DNA of 64,000 nucleotides from Juglans regia (GCF_001411555.2 NC_049910.1:28801150-28865149), one strand, 5' to 3'. Counted from the first letter of the stretch, positions 20,992 through 31,888 are shown. Notes: generated by a model from the sequence alone, not told the origin. Translations and numbers: made by a program.

Positions 20992-22650
20992 CTACTGCAT
21001 AACTGGTTGGATTTTCGGGAGTGTGTACAGTGGTAGTGAGACAAGCTCGGGAAGGGTATGGAATGGTGCCATCCATACGAACACAGGGATGAGAGGATTG
21101 AGTATGAGATCGAGTGATAATAGGGGAACGTGGTGGAATGAGAATGGGATGAGATTGAGAATTAGGATTTTGATGCAAAGAAGTTGATGGATTGATGTTG
21201 GGGTTCGTAGTTTGGGAAGGAGAGGAGTGGGCAAGAGAATTAGGGATTTCGGGAAGGGGAAGAGTGGAGAAGGTAGGCGACGAAGTTGAAGGAGATGTAT
21301 ATTGTGAGCCTGGGTGTGGATGTGGGCTTGGGGCTGAGCGTGGGCCTGGGCCGAGAATCGATGGGGAGAGAAGAGGTAAAAAGGCCTATGTGGAGTTCCT
21401 GGTGGACGGGTTTGAAGGAATAGGGAAGAAGGAGTTGTAACGGACCGTGAGTTAGAGTAAGGAAAGTCATCTTCTTGAAATAAAACGTTCCGAGATATAT
21501 ACAAACATTGAGTAGTGAGGTCCAAACAGTGATAGACTTTATGTATAGAACTGTAACCAATAAAAAGACTTGGAGCAGAACGGAAGTTAATTTTATGCTT
21601 GTTATAAGGACGTAAATTGGGAAAACACTTGCAACCAAACACTTTTAAAAAATGATAATCAGGGTGACGATGATAAACTTGAAATAATGGAGATTTATTT
21701 TGAAGAATAGGGGATGGTAGGATATTACTGAGATAAGCAATAGTCTCAAAAGCTTCAGCCCAAAAAGGAGGAGGAAGAGAGGCATGGACTATAAGGGTAA
21801 GCCCAGTTTCTACAATATACCGATATTTCCTTTCCACAAGCCCATTTTGTTGATGGGTATGTGGGCAGGAAAATTAATGATGAATACCCAATTTTTGACA
21901 TTCGAGTGTGAGAGATTTAAATTCCCCACCCCCATCAGTTTGAAGTGTAACAAGCTTGGTATTGAAAAGACGTTCGACATAAGGTAAAAAAATAGAGAAA
22001 GCATGAAGAACATCAGACTTAAGTTTTAATGGATAAAACCAGGTAAACCTAGTGAATAGATCAACAAATGATACATAGTACTTGTAGCCTAATCTAGAAA
22101 CAAATGGGGCCGGGCCCCAAACATCTATGCAAACAAGCTCTAAAGGCCTAGTGGAAGAGACCCAGTGAGACACAAAAGGTAGTTGACGGCTTTTAGCAAG
22201 TGGGCAGTCGAGATAGTTGTATTTAGAGGCGTTGGAAGAAATCTTCAAACAATTGGTGTGCAAGATGGTGGAGACGACAGAGTGATGAGGGTGGCCCAAC
22301 CAAAAATGCCATTGAGCCGCGGTAGTACGTTCGCCGATTTGAGCTAACGGAGAGAGAATAGAGGATGATGGAGTCATGGAAGGAGAGGGAAACACATGAA
22401 GGCCATCACGGATTGGACCTAGACCTGTGAGGAGGGACTTCCCCGTCGCTATGTCCTTCACAGAGAAGAAGTTGGCGTGAAAATCAAAATAGCAACGATT
22501 ATCTTGACAAAATTTAGAAATAGAGATTAAATTTTTGGTTATGCTTGGAGCATGAAGAAGATTTCGCAATAAGAAAGAGGAAGAAAGAAAAGATAGGGAG
22601 GAGTCACTAGTGTTTTGAATTGAGAGGCCCGAGCCATCTCCAACCCGAAT
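20992..22650 (-). pseudogene. Copia integrase region with pre-integrase zinc motif
   Basis: The first part (21874-22650) has NLISISKFCQDN, the zinc motif histidines (HFWLGHPHH) and integrase acidic residues in CIDVWGP and LQTDGGGEF. One zinc cysteine appears replaced (YLDC where CxxC is usual). A TAA about 21872-21874 interrupts just before the QQNG motif. The part 20992-21837 holds the third acidic residue in ERKYRYIVETGL, the KVFGCKCF and FIGYSS motifs, then a low-complexity linker toward the RT. Integrase inserts the cDNA into the host chromosome. The lesions make it inactive. Confidence 0.82.
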
Positions 22651-23330
22651 TTGATCATTACCACTATACAGTTCTGAGGAAAGATTGAGATTATTTCTAC
22701 CATTTCGACCTCCTCTAAAGGAGTTACGTCCACGGTTGCCAGTATTGGTGAAGTTGACTGAGGGCTCAATGGAACTTGTAGTCTTTGTTGTATGAGATAA
22801 TCTGCTTTCATGGACAAGCAACAGCTAATAAAGTTCATTAGAAGAGATGGGCTCAGCCTGTGTAGTTATGGAAGTGACAAACGATTCATAAGTTGAACCA
22901 AGCCCCGTGAGGAGATAAGTGACAAACTCTTGATCTAGTAGTGGGGTTCCCGTGGAGGCAAGAATGTCAGCAAGGGAACGCACCTTACCGAAAAAAAATC
23001 TGTAATAGTTTAGTCACCTCGAGTGAGGTTGGCCAGTTGAAAACGTGCTTGAAATTATTTGGCCTGAGAGTGTGATGCAAACATGGAAGCAAGGGAGAGC
23101 CATAATGCACGAGAAGTGCTTGATGAAAGTACATGGCCAATAACAGAGTCTGAGAGAGAGGTGAAGAGAATACTTAGCACTTGTTGGTCAATGCGTTTCC
23201 AAGAAGAAAATTTTGGATTGGATTGTAGGGTAGAAGAAGATGCTTCAAGTATAGTTTCTGGAGGACAGACCAAGCTACCATCGACATATTGGTAGAGATC
23301 CTGACCTTTCAAGTATGCAGTAATCTGCAC
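22640..23330 (-). pseudogene. Copia gag remnant
   Basis: Minus-strand reading gives a copia Gag N-terminal region (KFSSWKRIDQQVLSILFTSL and SRALWLSLASMF) and then the UBN2-like part (FQARFQLANLTRG, TITDFF), interrupted by stops and frame changes around 22830-23050. It ends in an RGRNSFRGGRNGRN stretch. The zinc knuckle expected after this is missing, and the sequence passes straight into post-protease residues. Gag packages element RNA in the cytoplasmic particle. Not functional. Confidence 0.75.
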
Positions 23331-23443
23331 CTTCCACAGAAGATAATTTTATGTGTTTAATTTCGTGGTAATAATATGGGAGAAAGAAGACATAATGGAA
23401 GGGTTGGAGACTAACGCCATGGATTAGGGACTCTGAGTCATTT

Positions 23444-23455
23444 GCTTTGATACCA
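23444..23455 (-). promoter_or_regulatory. Copia primer-binding site (initiator tRNA-Met type)
   Basis: On the minus strand it reads TGGTATCAAAGC, one base off the standard copia PBS TGGTATCAGAGC that pairs with initiator tRNA-Met. It abuts the 5' LTR with no spacer. Confidence 0.85.
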
Positions 23456-23624
23456 TATCATAGTCACATTTTACCACTGAAAACCAAGCTATATTGTATT
23501 GCAATTCAAGTGATATTTATACATAGTTTGTACAAGAGTCTGGAAGAATAAAACAGCTATACAACTTGAGAGAATGACTAATAGAAAAGCCTACAGTTTC
23601 CCTAAGGTTTTTTCTATGTTAATA
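23456..23624 (-). repeat. Copia 5' LTR
   Basis: 169 bp, closely matching 15762-15962 apart from the missing block. Ends in element orientation are TATTAACATAG and CTATGATA. The PBS follows directly and GTGAC flanks it outside. Confidence 0.85.
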
Positions 23625-23710
23625 GTGACTAACATTCTATTGTTCTTGGGCATCTAAGCATGTGGTACTAAAGGACTGATCATTTTTTTTTTGTTTCGTA
23701 TTCTTACATA

Positions 23711-23836
23711 TGCTTTGTGAAGAATGGGGTTTCTTCCTAGAAATAGCTAAAATAATAAGAGGATTGGGTTTGACCATATTGAAGGGGTTGATGGAAGCTT
23801 GGAATGACAAAGTATGGGCACGCTTTGTGGTTGAGG
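23711..23836 (+). pseudogene. fragment of an LHW-type bHLH gene, 3' exon piece
   Basis: The frame from ATGCTTTGTGAAGAA reads LCEEWGFFLEIAKIIRGLGL, then TILKGLMEAWNDKVWARFVVE. It continues the LHW segment at 15615-15751. The exon probably ends at the GTAATA donor after VVE. The open frame runs on to 23946, but residues after VVE are unrelated to the family as I know it. The position where an AG acceptor is expected reads ACAT, so the splice site appears lost. Together with the other piece it forms a two-exon remnant split by about 7.9 kb of transposons. Confidence 0.7.
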
Positions 23837-23949
23837 TAATATTACGAGCCTCGAAAAAAAAAAGAACCTTCGTGAGAAAGGAAGAGGAAACCCAGGTTGC
23901 AATGGAAAGAATCAAGGCAGTAGACGAAGCTCACCTTATGTTTTAGTCA

Positions 23950-24129
23950 ATTTTCTTTTTTTTAATCTCGGCTCACATGGCAATATGCCACGATAGCCGA
24001 TTCCCCAGGTTCCCCACATCCAGTTCCTTGTAGCAGAACTTTAAAAGAATTAACATCAAATTAACAATGTCCCACATCGTTTAAAAGACCTTCAACCCCT
24101 TTCCCTAGGCACTTTTAGCTCTCTCTCCT

Positions 24130-24160
<31 letters not shown>

Positions 24161-25100
24161 ATCCTAGGCACTGTTATGTAGTTTGTATGGATGTTGCTGG
24201 TATTGTATTTGAAAATATGCATATTTGTATTTACATATATATATATAGATTGTATTGGTTGTGATGGAGTGAGAAGAAGTGAGAATTGGTTAGGATTGAA
24301 ATGAAGTTGGAAGTAAAATATGGAGATTTTGAATTATGGGGATTGTGTTGGTTGTTCTAGGTGGAGTTAGTTGGATTTTGGATTGAGTATATGTGTTGTA
24401 TGTATTCTTAAGAAGCTTGGTTGAATTTATTAATTGTGAATGTTGGGTTTGTGTGGGATGAAGCTTGTTAATCTTTATATATTGTAATTTTGTTGGGTTG
24501 ACGTACATGGGCAGAAAATATGTTAATGTGTTATAATTTGAGTTGGGTGTATGGAAGGATGAAATAGAATGATATAAATGTGGTACTAAATATTGAAGTG
24601 ATATTTTGCTTTGGGTTCTATGACTAGTTGTGTGTGTGTATGAAGCTTATTAAGCTATATGATTTTAATCGTGTTGGTGTATGTTGAGTGTTAAGTATGC
24701 AAGAGTTTATGTTATGGACGGATTGTGTTCGAATTGTTTTCTTGCATTTTTTTTGTGTGAGATATATCTGATGTATAGTTGTAAGATGGTGGAGATGTAT
24801 TAATGCTATTACGTTGCATAGAACTTTATAAGGATACTTTTGGAAGAATTGGGCAGATTTGCACATATTAAATGTATTATGTATGGATGGTATTTGTAAG
24901 AACAAGTTGATACTTAAATGAATTATATGTTGACCTTAGATGATAAAGGGGTATGACACATGTATGTTTGGTGGATTGTATATGTTTGGTTTGGATTTTG
25001 TAATATGTTTGCAGGCGAGGAAGTGAATGGGAACTTAAGTTGATGTTGGATTGGATTGTTTGTGTGGAGGATGGGTATTGTATTTGTAATTGGGAACTAA
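23950..25100. other. AT-rich region with (CT)n tract, no gene recognised
   Basis: It holds a (CT)n microsatellite at 24136-24160 and a long T- and G-rich plus strand with many TTGTG and TATG words. Open frames on the minus strand are Thr/His/Gln-rich artefacts of that bias. A TTTGCAG at 25008-25014 could be a splice acceptor, so part of this could be an old intron. Confidence 0.4.
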
Positions 25101-25107
25101 CGGTTAA

Positions 25108-25531
25108 GTGGCGCCGGTTAAATTGGTTTGTTGGGTGAAGCCTAGGCATGGAAGATTCAAATTAAATATTGATGGTTGTAGCCTCGGTAAACCAGGGAGC
25201 TTAGGTGTTGGGGGGTAATTCGGGATTTGAATGGTGATATGGTGCTTTCCTTTTCATGTTATCTTGGGGTGGGTTCTAATAATCTTGCTGAGTTGAAGGC
25301 TTTATTAATAGAGTTGAAATATTGTCATTCTTTGGGGTTACAACGTGTGGACATCGAGTCTGATTCATTGGTTTGTGTATCATGGGTTCAGAAGAAGCGT
25401 TGTGGAGTGTGGTATTTAGAAGACTTTTGGGAGGAGTCTATGAGTTTGTTTGAAGGTTGGGACTTTGTTATAAATCATATTTATCAAGAGGGAAATGTGC
25501 CGGCTGATTATTTAGCTAAAATTGGAGCTTA
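25108..25531 (+). pseudogene. RNase H domain of a 5'-truncated LINE
   Basis: The frame gives GRFKLNIDGCSLGKPGSLG, then after a frame change VGSNNLAELKALLIELKYC, VDIESDSLVCVSW and GNVPADYLAKIGA. These are the D, E, D and D positions of the plant LINE-type RNase H (RVT_3). A single missing G in the run at 25210-25215 breaks the frame. The domain degrades the RNA strand of the RNA-DNA hybrid. Upstream RT sequence is absent, consistent with 5' truncation. The likely 3' tail of the same LINE lies at 27707-27809 beyond solo LTR C. A host RNase H-like gene is a less likely alternative. Confidence 0.75.
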
Positions 25532-25742
25532 GGGTTCGACCTATGTTTGGCACTCTTTAGTGTGTGTTCCAAAACATCTGAAAGGATTGATTCGAACAAA
25601 TAAATTGTCCTTACCTTATCTGAGAGGTCATTGAGTTGTTGGTATTATTTTTCTTCTAGTTATTGGTTTTATCTTGGTATGGTTGGTTTTTTTTTCGACA
25701 TGTTGCTTGTTGTGTAATTCTTTATTATGCTTGAATTGTAAC

Positions 25743-27706
25743 TGTTACGCCCCGACTCCCACGTACGGAAACGGGAGAATCGTGGCGTCAGGATGATGAC
25801 AACACGAGTCACGCATCCCAACGATAAGTGCTTAAGTGTGTGCAACATGCAAAGAGTGCACAACAAAAGTCGCAGCAGTTAATTAAAAGTTAGCCAACTA
25901 AGTACTAGAAATTTAATTACAGATTCCCAAAATAAAATGCCTTCAAAAGTTATGCAATTATCAAATATAAATATAATACAAACCAAATACATAGCCAAAA
26001 GTGGAAAAAAAATCCCAATGCATGAGCAAGTGATCCCAAATCACTTCTCCGATGGAGCCAAATCCTCAGACACTTTGTCCTCATCTGCATCAAAATCTAT
26101 GGTTCCATAAAACGGAACTGCAGGGTGTCGAATACCGTGAGATTGTGAATCTCCAAACAAACCAAGAGATAAAATTACATTAATGCATCCAACAAACATG
26201 TGTGCACATGACGAAACACGAATGTGACCCAAAACCCTCATTTTTCCTAAAAATGATTATTTTCCAACACACGCCAAAAATCCAATTTGACCCAAAACAC
26301 GCCATGAATAATATCCGCCATTTTTCTAGAAAACGGGCCAACATAATCATTTATCGAACACTCTAGGCGGGAATCACAGGCGAGAGCTACCATCATCTCT
26401 GCTTACCACCATGCCTATTGCGTGCACCATAGGTGGGGATCATAGGCGGGACTACCACCATCCCTACAGCTAGCACTGTAGGCGGGAATCGCAAGCGAGA
26501 CTACCACCATCTCTACTGCATGCACCATAGGCTAGAATCACAAGTGGGACTCTACCACCATCCCTACAGTTCCTTTCCACACAAGGGGTACCTATCAGAG
26601 CACTATAGATGGGAATCATAGGCGGGCTCTACCATCATCCCTACTGCATGCACCGTAAGTGGGAATCACAAGCGAGACTCTACCACCATCCATACCGTGT
26701 GCACCATAGGTGGGAATTATGAGCGAGACTCTACCACCATCTCTGCTTACCACCATCCCTACAGTCTCTTTATTTTCTCTCTCAAACCATTCAATCCAAT
26801 CATTCCAAACATACCCACAATCATCTCTCACATGAAAACCCATTTTTCATTCACAACACATGAGCATGCATGAAATGATGTAATAAATGCCAAGATGCCA
26901 AACACAACATGAATACACGCACGTATAATTCAATTAAATAAACAACCCATCCTCATATCCAACCGATCCCCATACTCTTCTGACTTAATGGGTGAGTTAG
27001 GTAGCTGGGAGGCCGCCAGTGCTGTGGTGAAAATATGGTGGCCAGTGGTGGCGCGACGGCGTCGCTGGAGCACAAAAACTGCTCAACTTGAAGTCTTGCA
27101 TGGAGGCTAACAATAGCGAGGGAGAAACTGAAAATGGAGGGGGTTTGTGACCGGCCAGAGGGGAAGAGAATGGGAGGGGCGGTGACGTCATTGGGCAGCG
27201 CATGACGGCACTGTGGCGGAAGAAGAAATGGACGGGGAGAGGGGAGGGAGTTGTCGCTCGCTTGAGGTAGAAGAGCAATGGAAAGGAGGAAAAGGAAAAT
27301 AAGGAAAAAGAGAATAGGAGAAAGAAAAATGAGAAAAAAAAAAGTGAGGGAAAATAAATGAAGTCCAATCCTCACAACTTGGGTCAAAACTTGATCCGAG
27401 GAAAAGAATTCAAAAACAGTAAGTTGAATAAACTAATTTAAATGTAGTGACTAGCTAAAATAAAATAATAATAATAATCCAACAACACAATAATTTTAAA
27501 GCCCACAAACAAGCTAATTTAAATTAAAGAGCAATTTAAATGTAAAACAGTAATTAATATTAAAGCATATCAAAATAAATTTTATAACTTAAAAATCATA
27601 AAAATAGACCAACGAGAAATCCGATAAATTTAAAACAAGAGAACCAATATTTAAGTTAATTAAAATAATCATTCAATTAAAATATAATAAAACACAGAGT
27701 ATCACA
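25743..27706 (-). mobile_element. solo LTR C (about 2.0 kb), minus orientation, inside a LINE tail
   Basis: On the plus strand it begins TGTTACGCCCCG and ends GAGTATCACA, with a perfect GTAAC duplication (25738-25742 and 27707-27711). Read on the minus strand, its 5' half (pyrimidine tract near 27250-27350, then CCACCACTGG-type GC-rich sequence) matches A, B and E. Its 3' half matches only E, including the repeated CACCATCCCTAC block and a short acidic frame DFDADED before a stop. No coding domains of a retroelement are present. Confidence 0.85.
26345..26765 (-). repeat. degenerate minisatellite in LTR C
   Basis: Irregular repeats of about 45-70 bp built from GGCGGGA, ATCACAAGCG, CTACCACCATC and CTGCATGCACC. 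The same block in the opposite orientation is at 42590-42980 in LTR E. Accidental open frames run through it. Confidence 0.75.
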
Positions 27707-27711
27707 GTAAC

Positions 27712-27809
27712 CAAGATATTTATCTGCCATAAGTGGGGCTTATTAATAAATCTGGGAAGGGGCCACTCATAGACATGTGCCCTAACTCTCCTATAAAAAA
27801 AAAAAAAAA
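27712..27809 (+). mobile_element. 3' tail of truncated LINE with poly(A)
   Basis: After solo LTR C the sequence continues GCCATAAGTGGGGCTTATT and ends in a run of about 15 A at 27795-27809. Together with the RNase H fragment at 25108-25531 this looks like the 3' end of one LINE split by LTR C. The LINE target duplication is not identified. Confidence 0.6.
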
Positions 27810-28287
27810 GAAAGAAAAAAAAAGTGGGACTAATTTGTAAAGCTTGTTGAGTGATGGTTTGAAGGTTAATTTAAAGTGAAGCATGTAAGCTCATTTTATT
27901 ATTTAGAAAATGAAGTTAGGCTTTTAGATTCATAGTTTAGACTTAGGATTTATGAAAATGGTTGTGCTTCAAGTATTAGATGATGACATGTGTAAGTGAA
28001 ATGGATTGGATATTATGAATACCTAGAGGTGTGAGTTTGTATAATTAGGAATATTATGAAGAAGTATGCAAGTAAATAGATGATGGAGGTTATTTGGACA
28101 ATAACTAGTTTAAATGGAGGAAGTTTAAGTAAAGAACCAATTGGAGGTTAAGGCCATGTGGGCACTAAAAGTTAGGAGTAGTTTTATTATGCAAATTCTA
28201 AGTTTAAGTTTCATGTGTAAATTAAAAAGAAAATGATGTAAAACTATGTATACATGTGGGTTGTTATCTGACACGCATATGAATGGA
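27810..28287. other. AT-rich spacer
   Basis: No coding or repeat that I recognise; A- and G-rich on the plus strand. It ends where homology with the 7310 region begins. Confidence 0.4.
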
Positions 28288-29114
28288 CTAAATGGAATGA
28301 GACACTACAACACAATTTGTCTTTTGTGACAGAGGAAACCGTCACCAAAAATTGCCAAAACGTCACTAAGGATATTTGGTGACGGTTTGAAACCATCACC
28401 AAGACCGTCACCTAATGTGCATCACAGAAAACAATTGGTGACAGTTTACTGTTGAACTGTCACTAAAAATATTTTTAGTGACGGTTGGAGGTGTTTCGTT
28501 TGGTTGAACGTTCGAACGTTACATTTTTTTTGTGATGGTTGAGAACTATCACAGAAAGTAATGTTCGAACGTCAAATTGAACGTTCGAACGACAATCCGA
28601 TTTATTGGCATTCAAATGAGAGAATTTCACATTTGTTGATTATTATTCGAACGTATCATATTTATGTTCGAACATTTATACGTCTGAACGTTCATTATAA
28701 TAAACGTTTGAATTTCCATTCAAACGTTAACGGACCAATGTTCAAACGTAACGGGTTTAACGTCCAGACGTTATTTCGAATGTAAATTAAGGAGCGTTTG
28801 AATGCAAGTTGTACGTTCGAAGCTTTGTTCGAACGTTAATTGTTTAATCGTTCGAACAGTTTTCTCGTTTGAGTGTGAGTACGTTCGAATGTTACTATCC
28901 AATTTTATGTATTCACGTTCGAACGTTGGTTCGAATGTGAACCAACATTCGAACGATTTTAATTTACATTTGAACGTACAGATCAGAAATACTAATTTCA
29001 TAAAATTTAAAAACATACCAATTGTATCATATTACATACCATCAATTAACAAGTAACAATTTCTTATAAAATATTAAAATTAGATATTAAAACTAGCCAG
29101 AAATACTGATAAAA

Positions 29115-29357
29115 TTTATTTCTTCTTTTTCCCTCGCCCACCGCGATTTTGTTGCAACGACATAACACTCTCCATTTGCACCATTATCTCCCGTTGCACT
29201 TGCTCTTGGACTTTACTGCGTATTCTTTCCTCCTGGTCTCTCTGTTGGTCCTACAAACGCGTCTCTAAATGAGACTGTTATTCTAAGAGAGACTCTAACT
29301 CTTGCTGTCTCGACCTCATATACTCATTCTCACACCGTGCAGCTTCTAAATCTTTGG
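29115..29357 (-). pseudogene. coiled-coil C-terminus of a CACTA-associated transposase-like protein
   Basis: The minus frame reads YMRSRQQELESLLE, then DQQRDQEERIRSKVQEQVQ and SLQQNRGGRGKKKK before a stop. This Glu/Gln/Arg-rich coil with a basic tail resembles the end of plant transposase_24-type proteins in CACTA elements. Two in-frame stops are present. A similar frame lies at 53352-53570. Family assignment is from general appearance. Confidence 0.5.
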
Positions 29358-29362
29358 TAAGA

Positions 29363-29614
29363 TTATTAATTTGTGAAGTCGATGAGGATCTAGTTCCTCC
29401 GATGCAGCCTGAGCCAGGTCATGTGGGGAGTAGCAGTCAGCAGACGCCGAGTACATCTGCAGGAGATGCGCGGCCTGCTTGGGTTGATGCGGTGATCTCA
29501 CAGCTGACTGCGCATATCGATCATAAGATCAATCGATCACTCGCGGCTATATCGGCCTCTGTCGCCAAGCTCACCCATCGTGTAACTATCATCAACGACA
29601 AGGTTGATACTTGA
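29363..29614 (+). other. GC-rich open frame inside the CACTA element, unknown origin
   Basis: The plus frame is open from 29363 to a TGA at 29614 with residues VPPMQPEPGHVGSSSQQTPS, then PAWVDAVISQLTAHIDHKIN and LAAISASVAKLTHRV. It has no good start codon near the edge. Composition is clearly richer in G and C than the AT-rich element around it, and codon use looks gene-like. I do not recognise the protein; the second half could form an amphipathic helix. Possibly a captured fragment of another gene or element. Confidence 0.45.
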
Positions 29615-31740
29615 CTGAGGAGGTATGAAGTTCGACTTTCGCAGACAACGCTATCATCTGAGTATTGTTTACTAAATTCTGTCATCTTTTGCATTTTACT
29701 TATAATATTTGTAAAAAAAAATATTATTGAATATTTCTATCATTTTTTAATTCCAATTCTCAATCTTCTTTAATGTTATATTTTCTAACTTTAATACTAA
29801 ATCACTGCACTTCAAAAATATATAAACATAAATATATATTTATATATTACAAATTGTGTATATATAAATATATACCAGTCAATTTTTTAGACTTGTTCAT
29901 AAATTATGCACTATCAAAACTACATAAATTTTAAATTAGAGTCATATTTAATTTAAATTTACAATTAATGTTCGAACGTTAGTAATTAACGTTCGAACGT
30001 TGGCGCAAAACATTTCACGTTCGAACGTTAATTACTAACGTTCGAACGTTGGCGCCAAAACATTTCACGTTCGCACGTAAGTAGCCACAATATTCGAACG
30101 TATATGTGACGTTTGAACGTAAATTTCTCATATGTTGGAGCATTAAAAAAATCTCATCTGTCTTTAGTGACGATTTCCAGAAACTGTCACAAAAAAGACC
30201 TTTTAGTGACGGTTTGGGGATTGTCACAATTTCTCAACCGCCACTAAAAAGCAATTGTATTGTAGTGAGACTATATTTAAAAGTCAACTTTGTTTTATTG
30301 ATCAAAAAATAACATTTTTCATCATCAAATAAAACGATGAGTTTTAGTAAATATTTTTAAGACAAATAAATCGATCAAAATAAATAGGGTTTTTAACATA
30401 ATTTAAATGATAAATATTAAATACTATTTCTAAGGAAATAAAATCTTTTAAATAAAGATGATTTTCTAAAACTATACTATTTTCGGGGCTCCAAACATTA
30501 AAGAGGATGACTTAAAAACTTAACCTTGGTCCAACAAAACTAAAAATATCCCATTTAAATAATTTTGGACTTTTAAAATATTTAGCTGATTTTAAAATAT
30601 TTGGTTCAATATAATAATCATCCGCAAAATTAAAAATGAGAATTCGAGATTAAAGAAATTTAGGCGAGGCTCATGACTAACTCGAGAGAAAAAAGAGTAG
30701 TTCATCACAATTTTGTACTATGACCCTAACTTAGAAGGGCCTTAGAGTTTTATTACAATCTCATAGCATTTTTATATCCAATTATTGGATTATATATTAT
30801 GTTTGAATTTCATGTTTACTATCTACTGTAGAAACATAACTTCATTTGTATGAATGTGTACGACATTTTATGTTCAAAACGACTTAGTTGCTATTCGAAC
30901 TATATAACCTTAAAATAAGATGTTTGAATGGTTACAATATTAGTTTGAACTACAAGTCTTCATCCCATTCGAATGCGTACCTTTTTTATTTGAACGAACC
31001 CACATTTATTCGAATATAAATATTTTAACCAAAATAACGTTCAAATCGTAACATAATTGTTTGAACCACATAAGATTCAATATTTGAACGGATCAAATCC
31101 ATCTTCAAATGCTCATCCAAACGGGGATAACAAAGCATTTGAATGCTAATCACTCATATTTGAACAGCATAGCATGACTCCATTATGCTCGAACGAAAAG
31201 GCAATACGTCCAAACCATTTACAATCCCAACGTTCTAATGATTATAACTCTTATTCAAACTTCGTTTAAATTAGGAGTTTTCTTTTTCGAAGAATTCAAG
31301 TTACTATTTGAACTATAACTGCACACCATCGAACCAAATACGGTCTTGACATTCGAACAGAAGTCAATCTTTTTCGAATGGGCATATCTTCAATATTCAA
31401 ACAACCTCGCATCCCTTTCAACCCATTCAAGCATGACTAAAGTGTTTGAATACTAGCCTCATATCGTAACCGTTCAAACAATATTCTATGTACGAATGAA
31501 AGTTGGTCGTTCGAATGTCTTTTAGGAACGAATACTTTCATCCCATAATTTTTTTACGTTTAAACGAACTTAGAATGGGTCAGAGAAATTTCATTCCAAA
31601 AGATATTTTCTGAGACGATTTTTTCTTGCCCCAGATTGTCTTTTGCGATAGACCTCTTGGGACGAATTTTCATCCCTATGTCTTTGGAGACAAAAACCCA
31701 CTCTTTTGGGACCAAAATTTTCAACCCAAAATAGGGTTTA

Positions 31741-31880
31741 TTTTTTTATTTTTGGATAAACAAACTTTCATTAATAAAGAAGTCAGTAAATAGCAGCTTG
31801 ATCAAACCAAAGGGCATGATCTACAAAACTTGGGACTGATTCCCACCACATAACAACGTCATCAACATCCCAAGCAAAAG
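31741..31880 (-). mobile_element. 140 bp 5'-truncated LINE tail
   Basis: Read on the minus strand it ends AGTTTGTTTATCCAAAAATA plus A-rich sequence, typical of plant LINE 3' ends. It is flanked by AGGGTTTA on both sides (31733-31740 and 31881-31888). Copy 1 has one AGGGTTTA and no insert at 8714, confirming a clean insertion after the duplication. Confidence 0.8.
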
Positions 31881-31888
31881 AGGGTTTA

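Larger units (their letters stand above)
15762..23624 (-). mobile_element. Ty1/copia retrotransposon with nested insertions
   Basis: Complete by its ends: LTRs at 15762-15962 and 23456-23624, flanked by the 5 bp duplication GTGAC (15757-15761 and 23625-23629). A PBS and a PPT lie in the correct places. Gene order on the minus strand is gag, integrase, RT, RNase H, as in copia. Two later insertions, a TRIM (16417-17136) and solo LTR B (17253-20037), account for about 3.5 kb, leaving a native length near 4.35 kb. Several stops and an internal deletion make it defective. The LTRs differ by an indel of about 33 bp and scattered changes, so it is not very young. Confidence 0.9.
28303..30267. mobile_element. 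complete non-autonomous CACTA (En/Spm) element
   Basis: Ends CACTACAACACAATT and, at the right end, its inverse AATTGTATTGTAGTG (one mismatch). It is flanked by the 3 bp duplication AGA (28300-28302 and 30268-30270). The empty site is preserved at about 7317 as GGAATGAGACTATTT, which proves the boundaries. Subterminal regions carry repeats of GTGACGGTTT and CGTCACTAAAAA in both orientations and many palindromes AACGTTCGAACGTT. It is 1965 bp with no full transposase, only a decayed coiled-coil frame and a GC-rich foreign-looking frame. Confidence 0.92.

Noticed and set aside
31780..31800. CAGTAAATAGCAGCTT shared between the small LINE tail and LTR D (about 37112-37128)
   Set aside because: Short match without flanking similarity; most likely chance.
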